Shown: positions 58,200-64,000 of the stretch, piece after piece
Numbering within the stretch: position 1 is the first letter of the stretch
Layout: each line of letters opens with the position of its first letter
Assembly: GCA_029339505.1 (NCBI GenBank)
Contig: JAQISU010000166.1
Coordinates: 3,465,001 to 3,529,000 of the forward strand
Reading direction: 5' to 3'
Origin: Unio delphinus
Lineage: Eukaryota; Mollusca; Bivalvia; Unionida; Unionidae
Length of the DNA stretch: 64,000 bases
The notes under the pieces: generated by a model
What the model was told of the DNA's origin: nothing
Databases searched by the model: none
The model's input: only the letters and a program-made list of their open reading frames with translations
Made by a program: the position numbers and the translations under genes

Positions 58200-59210
58200 T
58201 AGTCCCAATCCAGTCCCAGCATCGTTATCTTCATCTTCATTGTCATCCTGATTCACCAGAGCTGATATGTTGTGGTCAGTCAGTTCTTGTTGGTTTTCTT
58301 TCTCCATCAATTCCTGTACATCATCATTCACTTTCACACAGCCTGGAATTTGTTTTAACAAATGTACCAGGTTATCACAGTTTTTTTAAAACTATTTCTT
58401 GTAAATTTTCATCTTCCAAAAACAGCTTTCTGTATAATCTTGCCAGAGTTTGTTGTTCAATCTCTTCCCATGATTGTGCAATCCAAGCAGTAATATATTT
58501 TAGGTTCAGTCTCCATAGCTTATGTAGCTTCCCATTTCCATTGTCTATTGCCTCAATGAGTGTAGTTAAAAGCTTATGACGATATTTTGTTGTTGCTTCA
58601 AGCACACCATGGTCCTTTGACTGATAGAGTGAGGTGACATTAAGAGGAAGAAAAATTCTATTATATCCTTGCTGCTCAGTTTATCATCATTAGAATGAGA
58701 TGGGGCATTATCAGTGACAAAAATTGATTTTCTTGGTAGGTTTAGTGATTTCAAAAATTGTTTTTACTGAAGGAACAAATTCATTGAAAAACCAGCCTCG
58801 GAAAAATTTTGAATCCATCTTTGCATTCTCTTGGTTCTTATATGAAACTGGTAGAGTAGTAGGAGCTAGGTCTTTGATAGCTCATGGATTTCTTGGCATT
58901 TTCCAGTAAATGTGAGTTTTAGTTATTACCAGTAGCGTTACTGAAGGATAGAATTGTCACTCTTTCGTTTCTTTGTTTATACCCAGTAGCTGAATCTTCA
59001 GCCTGGGAGTTTTTTAATGCATCATTTTAAAGGTTAGGCCTGTCTTATTACAGTTATATAACTGCTCACCTGAAAATCTGATAATTTCAGAAATTCTTCA
59101 AAATTTGTTGGTTATTTTTTGCCTTCAGATATTGAGCTGCCTTAGTCCTTATCATTTCTTCCAGCCTACTCCAGCCATGAAATGAGCTTCCCCTTTATTA
59201 AATTGCTTTT
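58200..59210 (-). pseudogene. Tigger/pogo-type DDE transposase, broken
   Basis: Reading the minus strand in several frames gives, in order: GEQLYNCNKTGL, LSFSNATGN, MDSKFFRGWFFNEFVPSVK, FVTDNAPSHSNDDKL, then after a frame change MLEATTKYRHKLLTTLIEAI. These match the DDE_1 (Tigger, jerky, pogo) series 'YN.DETGL', 'FREWF...FVP', 'DNAPSH', 'MDQGV.EA.K..YR..LL'. Frames change at least twice and stops are present, so it is dead. The first catalytic Asp position reads Asn-Lys-Thr. Confidence 0.8.
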
Positions 59211-59317
59211 GGAAAATCAGATCTTTTTCTTGCAGGAGTAGAATAGGAATGCCCTTATCCATATGCTGTATGAACCATAAGAACAATTTTTTAATAATGT
59301 CATTTTCACATTTATTA

Positions 59318-59355
59318 ATAGTGTATGTATATGTATATATGTGTGTGTGTATGTA

Positions 59356-59408
<53 letters not shown>

Positions 59409-59457
59409 GTTTAACGCCATTTTTCAGCACAATATATAGGCTATACATGGCGGCCAG

Positions 59458-59520
<63 letters not shown>
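59318..59520. repeat. (TA)n / poly(T) microsatellites around a SINE 3' end
   Basis: TA/TG dinucleotides at 59318-59379, T25 at 59379-59405 and TA at 59463-59518 flank a 60-bp minus-strand SINE family 1 tail (59406-59462: 'atggtttaacgccatttttc', 'ggctatacatggcggccagt'). Frames here are low complexity only. Confidence 0.85.
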
Positions 59521-59521
<1 letters not shown>

Positions 59522-60121
59522 TAATTACAGCAGAGTATTAAAACTCACTCTTAACCGATTTTAGAAAAGAGCTATTGAATCAACATCTTGTCAATTAAAT
59601 TTTATGGTACACACAGATGCTTGTCAGGTAAAAAAAATCCCCAAAGTGCTGAATTAAACAAGTCCAGCTCTATGACTATGCATGATCTTTTATTCTTTTA
59701 TTTTTTTTCCTTATTCTTTTCTTTTTTATTATACATATACTTTTAGGTTTACAACGTTTCTCCTTTGAGTACGTTCCCCAATCACATTACTTTAGGGATA
59801 TTAGCCTGCTACCTCGCAAATCCAGCCCTACCAAAAGACGAAAATTCGTCTTTCCTGTCTATGTCATATAGACAAAGGGCAATAACTCTTGCCCATTACC
59901 TCCCCTTGCCGCCCGTTAGGTGTCGCTTCTTTAGTTTTTTAGCTTCGCTTGTTGTGTGTAAACACGTACAATTAGACCTCCAATGAATCCAAGCCATCTT
60001 AGTGTAAATTCTGACCATCCGAAGTTAAATTTGGAATTACTGTGTTGGATAATCATTCCCCAACAGGTCGTATACATTATTTTACAATATTTTCCAATTT
60101 GAGTGACTTTGTCACCTTTTC

Positions 60122-61134
60122 TAGACTTCGGACCAGGTGGCAACGTGGTCAAAGCACGCTTATGGCGGTACTAGCATGTAATACATGTAGCACTCAATAA
60201 TTTCGCTTATTCCGTATGTAACGTTGACGATATTAGCGACTAATAACATGCTGCATTGATAATATGTGCTTTATTTATCTTCTTTGACGTTTCAGTAGAC
60301 TTCAAAAAAGTCTTTGAACGACCAATTTGCGACTTTAATGGCGGACTTCGTGTTGTAGTCACGAGTTCACGCAACACTTAATCATTTCGCTTCCTACATT
60401 AGTTACGGTTATGGAATAGCGACTTAATAGCGTACTAAATTGTTAATTTGTGCTTTGTTTATCTTCTTTTCCGTTTCAGTAGACTTCATCTCTGAACGAC
60501 CAGTTGCGACTATTAATGGCGGAATTTCGTGTTGTAGTCACGAGTTCACGCGACACTAAATCATTTCGCTTCCTCCGTTAGTTACGGTTATGGTAATAGC
60601 GACTTAATAGCGTGTTGAATTGCTAAATGTGCTTTGTTTATCATCTTTTTCATTTCAGTAGACTTCGTCTTGAACGACCTATTGCAACACGCTCACGGCG
60701 ATAACTAGTGTGGTCATTAAGAGTTAACATGGCACGGAATAATTTGACTACTCCGTTAATAACGGTTATAGTATTATCGAATTAATAATATGCTGAATTT
60801 TTAATTTGTGCTTTGGCGGAATTCATGTTGAAGTCATGAGTTCACGCAACACTAAATCATTTCACTTCCTCCGTTAGTTACGGTTATGGTAATAGCGACT
60901 TAATAGCGTGCTGAATTGCTAATTGTGCTTTGTTTATCATCTTTTTCGTTTCAGTAGACTTCGTCTTGAACGAACCATTGCAACACGCTCACGGCGATAA
61001 CTAGTGTTGTCATTAAGAGTTAACATGGCACGGAATAATTTGACTACTCCGTTAATAACGGTTATAGTATTATCGAATTAATAATATGCTGAATTTTTTA
61101 ATTTGTGCTTTGTTCTCTTCTTTTGTCGTTTCAG
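60122..61134 (+). repeat. ~180-bp tandem units, each ending in a splice-acceptor-like sequence
   Basis: 'tttatctTctttttcgtttcag' followed by 'tagacttc' (or variants) closes units at 60295, 60479, 60658, 60954 and 61134; starts at 60122, 60296, 60480, 60659 and 60955 give spacings of 174, 184, 179, 296 and 180. Two subtypes exist: one with 'cacgagttcacgcaacacta', the other with 'gagttaacatggcacggaat'. The 296-bp spacing is a chimera of both. Every unit has a CCGTTA...TAACGG-like inverted motif near its centre. The array leads straight into the gag-like ORF. Confidence 0.85.
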
Positions 61135-61419
61135 TAAGCAAAGTCGACAACGAAGGCATGAATGGCAAAATGGGTGTTGGCAATGTGGAAATGGAGGAAA
61201 TTATGTTGACATGGTTTAGGCTGCCCAGTGGGTGTAAATTTCACCGCAGATCCGTACATGGCTTTCGGGCCTGTAAGTCAGGACGCATGGAGTCTATGCT
61301 GGATCAATTGGATCCATTTTAATATGCACTTTCGCCGGCCTTCCAGCTGTCAGTCCAGCCGACACCGTCAGTTCAGCCGGCACTTCAGCAGGCAAACCGG
61401 CATTAACCGTCCATCCGGC

Positions 61420-61945
61420 ACCGTCCGTTCAGCCCAAATGGCACCGGACGGCCAGCCGACCTTCCAGCTTGCATCAACAGGCACCGGCCGTTCAGCCCAA
61501 ATGGCACCGGCCGGCCAGCCGACCTTCCAGCCTGCGTCGACAGGCACCGGCCGTCCATACGGCAACGACCGTTCAGCCCAAATGGCACCGGTCGTCCAGC
61601 CGACCTTCCAGCCGGCATCAACCGGCACCGGCCGTCCAGCCGGCAACGACCGTTCAGCCCAATTGGCACCGGTCGTCCAGCCGACCTTCCAGCCGGTATC
61701 AACCGGCACCGGCCGTCCATCCGGCAACGACCGTTCAGCCCAAATGGCACCGGTCGTCCAGCCAACCTTCCAGCCGGCATCAACCTGCACCGGCCGTCCA
61801 TCCGGCAGCGACCGTTCAGCCCAAATGGCACCGGTCGTACAGCCGACCTTCCAGCCAGCATAAACCGGCACCGGCCGACCATCCGGCAACGACCGTTAAG
61901 CCCAAATGGCACCGGTCTTCCAGCCGGCATCAACCTGCACCGGCT
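61420..61945 (+). repeat. 81-bp (27-codon) tandem repeats
   Basis: 'ccgaccttccag' recurs at 61456, 61519, 61600, 61681, 61762 and 61843, spacing 63, 81, 81, 81, 81. Units are rich in 'ccggc' and 'caccggtcgtccagcc'. Because 81 is divisible by 3, several frames on both strands stay open through the array. Confidence 0.92.
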
Positions 61946-61959
61946 GTACATCGGATTTA

Positions 61960-63180
61960 CGGAGATTATAGTGATGTACCCGTCAGTCAATCTACACTAC
62001 TGGTTACATATCACTACCATGAGAAAAATGTTATAGATGAATCTCCCTCCAATCAGACCATTCGAGAGGCAGGTGCCGTTCATAGCCGGACCTTCGCCGA
62101 CATTCCGGCCGACCATATACCAGACAAATTAGTCGGTATTACCGGTGTACACCTCCCGTCATGTCAAATACGTGACGGTGTGATTTTAAAACAAGGGAGA
62201 ATTAGTGATATTATCAGAGGTGACGGAATTGAGTTATCTATGCCACTTGGTATGTGCTACCCAGATATGACAGCTTTTACCAGAACAGGTCTTTCAGGCC
62301 GACCATCCGCCAGTTCAATCAGCCGGCAGTGCCGACCGTCCATATGTTCACGGCTTCTCCACAAGGGAGATTTAGTGAAAGTGTCAATTATGACAGAATT
62401 GCGTCATCTAAGTCACCTTGTATGCTGTACAGATATGCAAGCTGTACCAGAACCAACATTTCCTCTGAGCGAATGGTAGATGGGCGCGTAGTGCTGGACG
62501 CACTACATATGCATTATGTAATTGTTATTACCTTACAGTCGGCAACATCCGGCACCGGGCGTCCATCCGGCAATGACCGTTCAGCCCATATGGCACCGGT
62601 CATCCAGCAGACCTTGCCGCCGGCACTAACCGGCACCGGGCGATCCGGCAATGACCGTTCAGCCCATATGGCACCGGTCGTCCAGCCAAGCTTTCAGCCG
62701 ACACTTGCCGACACTGACCGTTCATCCGGCTCCAGCCGTCCAGCCCAACAGGCACCGGTCGTCCAACCGTATGGAGATTTTAGTCTTATACCAGTCCATC
62801 CGACTATACCGCTGTACCAGCACGGGGACTTTTATCATACCGCAATCCGCACAAATCGGATTGACGAAGATTCTAATGATGTTTCCGTCTGTCAATCCGT
62901 ACTACCGGTTACATATCACTACCATGACACAGATAGTTGGCGAGGAATCTCTCGATCCAACCCGACCATTCGAGCGGTCGGTGCCGGTCATAGCCGGCCC
63001 GTCGCAGTCATTCAGGCCAAACATATGCCAATCAATTCATTCGGCATTGCCGGCCGTCCATAGGCTAACAGCTCATCCACAAGGGAGAGTGAATGCCTTT
63101 ATCAGAGATGATGGAATCGAGTCATCTATGCCACCTGGTATGCATTACCCCGATATGGATGCTTTACCAGAGCAAGATTA
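61960..63180 (+). repeat. ~0.9-kb higher-order duplication
   Basis: 'ggttacatatcactaccatg' at 62002 recurs at 62907; 'gttcatagccgg' near 62083 recurs near 62982; 'cacaagggaga' at 62191 recurs at 63078 (and once more at 62361 with its following ~95 bp). Partial 81-bp units also recur at 62538-62780. The gag-like region has therefore been duplicated as a ~0.9-kb block. Confidence 0.8.
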
Positions 63181-63448
63181 TGTACATAGTGAGTGCGATG
63201 AGTCGCAGGCAAATCAGCGGTATGCAGATCCAACTATGGAACGGACTGAGTTCAGCTTCAAAGCCGCAGTGGAGGAAATTTATAAGGTGTTGGCCCCTTC
63301 AGAATGCCCTCCACCTCCTGCTGCCATTACCGACTATAAGGTTAGAGCGTCGGTCGATCTAGATGAGGGGGAAGAGACTCTATCCTTCCGCCTTCTTCCC
63401 CAGTCGACAAAATTAAGGAAATTAATGACCGTCTGTCGACACGCATAG

Positions 63449-63883
63449 GGGATCCAGGAATTGCTAAGGTTTTTCTTTTCTGAAAGCCAAGTACCAGCGT
63501 CATTTTCAGGTCGATGGTACAAAACTCACTCCGGTGCGTTCAGTACTGAGGTCCCGGCTCTGGATAAAAATATGGCAGCAGTCCATATGTCTGCTCCATT
63601 GTCTTATAAAGTGGACTAAACGGTGTTCAATGCCAAGTCCAAGCTGGTTCGAAATGTAGTCGCTACGTCTTCACTGTTAGATCTAGCCTCCCTAGCCATT
63701 TTCAGGATCGCTGATAAATCTGGCAATGAACATGCTTGGGATTCGACGGCCCGGTTAGCTAGGGTTCTTAACAGGGCAGCTCACCATTCCATGGCCAATG
63801 CGCTGACTGCTTCTGCCAACCTAGACCTGATACGTCGTGACGCATGTATGAAGGGCACGTCGCTTAAACCCCATCATATGCTG
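63449..63883 (+). pseudogene. Gag-like C-terminal segment with in-frame stop
   Basis: After a break near 63449-63600 the frame reads ALDKNMAAVHMSAPLSYKVD, a stop (TAA 63617-63619), then FNAKSKLVRNVVATSSLLDL, ASLAIFRIADKSGNEHAWDS and ALTASANLDLIRRDACM. An alpha-helical, Ala/Leu-rich segment just before RT is what DIRS gag C-termini look like, but this is a weak resemblance. The short distance to the RT motif suggests an internal deletion. Confidence 0.45.
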
Positions 63884-64000
63884 GCTAGATATGACCGACG
63901 CACATTTCACGTCCCTATCCCACGAGTTGCGGACATTCTCCGTTTTGCTTGTCGGGACTAGGCTTATCAGTTCCATGTCATACCTTTTGGCCTAAATTTA
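63884..64000 (+). pseudogene. DIRS-type reverse transcriptase fragment
   Basis: The frame encodes ARYDRRTFHVPIPRVADILR, FACRD, a stop (TAG 63959-63961), then AYQFHVIPFGLNL up to the window end. 'FHVPI...LRF' and 'YQF.V.PFGL.L' are the RT blocks that precede the YxDD catalytic box in DIRS-like elements. The catalytic box itself is outside the window. Confidence 0.7.

Larger units (their letters stand above)
57724..60121. other. Downstream of exon 18: intron or intergenic
   Basis: Bases 57741-58180 and 59525-60120 have nothing recognised. A Tigger pseudogene and AT/T-rich microsatellites with a SINE end lie between them. Confidence 0.6.
61161..63448 (+). pseudogene. Repetitive gag-like ORF region, frame-shifted
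   Basis: Several + frames cover this region (61086-61322, 61228-61863, 61469-62479, 62254-63063, 62651-63448). The 81-bp units at 61440-61945 read as QPTFQPASTGTGRPSGNDRS-AQMAPVV in frame 1 and as HRSSSRPSSRHQPAPAVHPA in another. The last part encodes MERTEFSFKAAVEEIYKVLA, PSECPPPPAAITDYKV and an acidic DLDEGEETLSFRLLP. Low-complexity N-terminal and more globular C-terminal parts fit a retroelement gag, but no named domain is recognised. Which frame was originally used cannot be decided. Confidence 0.45.
60122..64000 (+). mobile_element. DIRS-like YR retrotransposon, 5' part, degraded
   Basis: Order: ~180-bp tandem leader units, repetitive gag-like region, gag-like segment, RT fragment cut by the window end. 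The RT piece (RTFHVPI, ILRFACRD, AYQFHVIPFGLNL) resembles the RT of DIRS-group elements rather than gypsy or LINE types. In-frame stops at 63617-63619 and 63959-63961 and shifts in the gag part show decay. The base composition is richer in GC and CpG than the rest of the window. The tyrosine recombinase expected for DIRS would lie beyond the window. Confidence 0.65.

Noticed and set aside
61420..61945. CRISPR-like array
   Set aside because: Units are head-to-tail 81-bp coding repeats without unique spacers, in an animal genome.
61368..61990. Minus-strand frames of 173 and 195 codons
   Set aside because: They are stop-free only because the 81-bp unit lacks stops in several frames; no independent support.

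Overview
The window reads as animal nuclear DNA, most likely from a bivalve or other mollusc. It is AT-rich and dominated by introns. Coding pieces are short, bounded by GT...AG, and join in frame. The intronic DNA is packed with SINEs, MITEs, DNA-transposon remnants, a LINE and minisatellites. The mollusc assignment rests on the general look of the tRNA-derived SINE (tail reading 'gtttaacgcc...cagcac') and is an inference. No prokaryotic or viral genes were seen.

One host gene spans nearly the whole window on the + strand. Eighteen coding exons from 1907 to 57723 join without a phase conflict into about 922 codons of a PHD-SET protein of the KMT2E (MLL5)/SETD5/upSET family. In order it carries an N-terminal Tyr/Pro-rich piece, a PHD finger (exons 2-3), a basic linker (exons 4-6), a SET domain with a Cys-rich post-SET tail (exons 7-11), a Ser-Pro-rich segment (exon 12), an acidic segment (exon 13), a charged helix (exon 14), a Glu/Lys-rich segment (exon 15) and conserved C-terminal boxes (exons 17-18). 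The 5' start exon lies before the window. Exon 18 either continues beyond the window or ends 17 bases past its donor.

Mobile DNA by region: 1-1240 has piggyBac-like ends. 2.6-5.7 kb has a 216-bp tandem duplication and two MITEs. 7.6-21.6 kb has a dispersed repeat, a hAT-like remnant, SINEs, an AT minisatellite, further MITE copies and a 0.9-kb inverted-repeat transposon with a psq-like HTH remnant. 24198-27383 is an apparently intact RTE-like LINE (1003-aa EN-RT ORF) with a perfect 15-bp target-site duplication. 31-32 kb has a broken piggyBac transposase. 36-39 kb has minisatellites and SINEs. 44537-45751 is a TTAA-flanked piggyBac deletion derivative lacking the catalytic core. 50059-52091 is a 2-kb inverted-repeat transposon with a hAT MITE nested in it. 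52.7-54.8 kb is a degenerate tandem field. 56007-56820 is hAT-like. 58.2-59.2 kb is a Tigger/pogo pseudogene.

The last 4 kb (about 60.1-64 kb) differs in composition. About six ~180-bp units, each ending in a strong splice-acceptor-like sequence, lead into a repetitive gag-like region (27-residue Pro/Gln/Thr repeats inside a ~0.9-kb duplication), then a gag-like segment and a reverse-transcriptase fragment resembling DIRS-type YR retrotransposons. The RT runs off the window and carries stops. This is the least ordinary part of the window.
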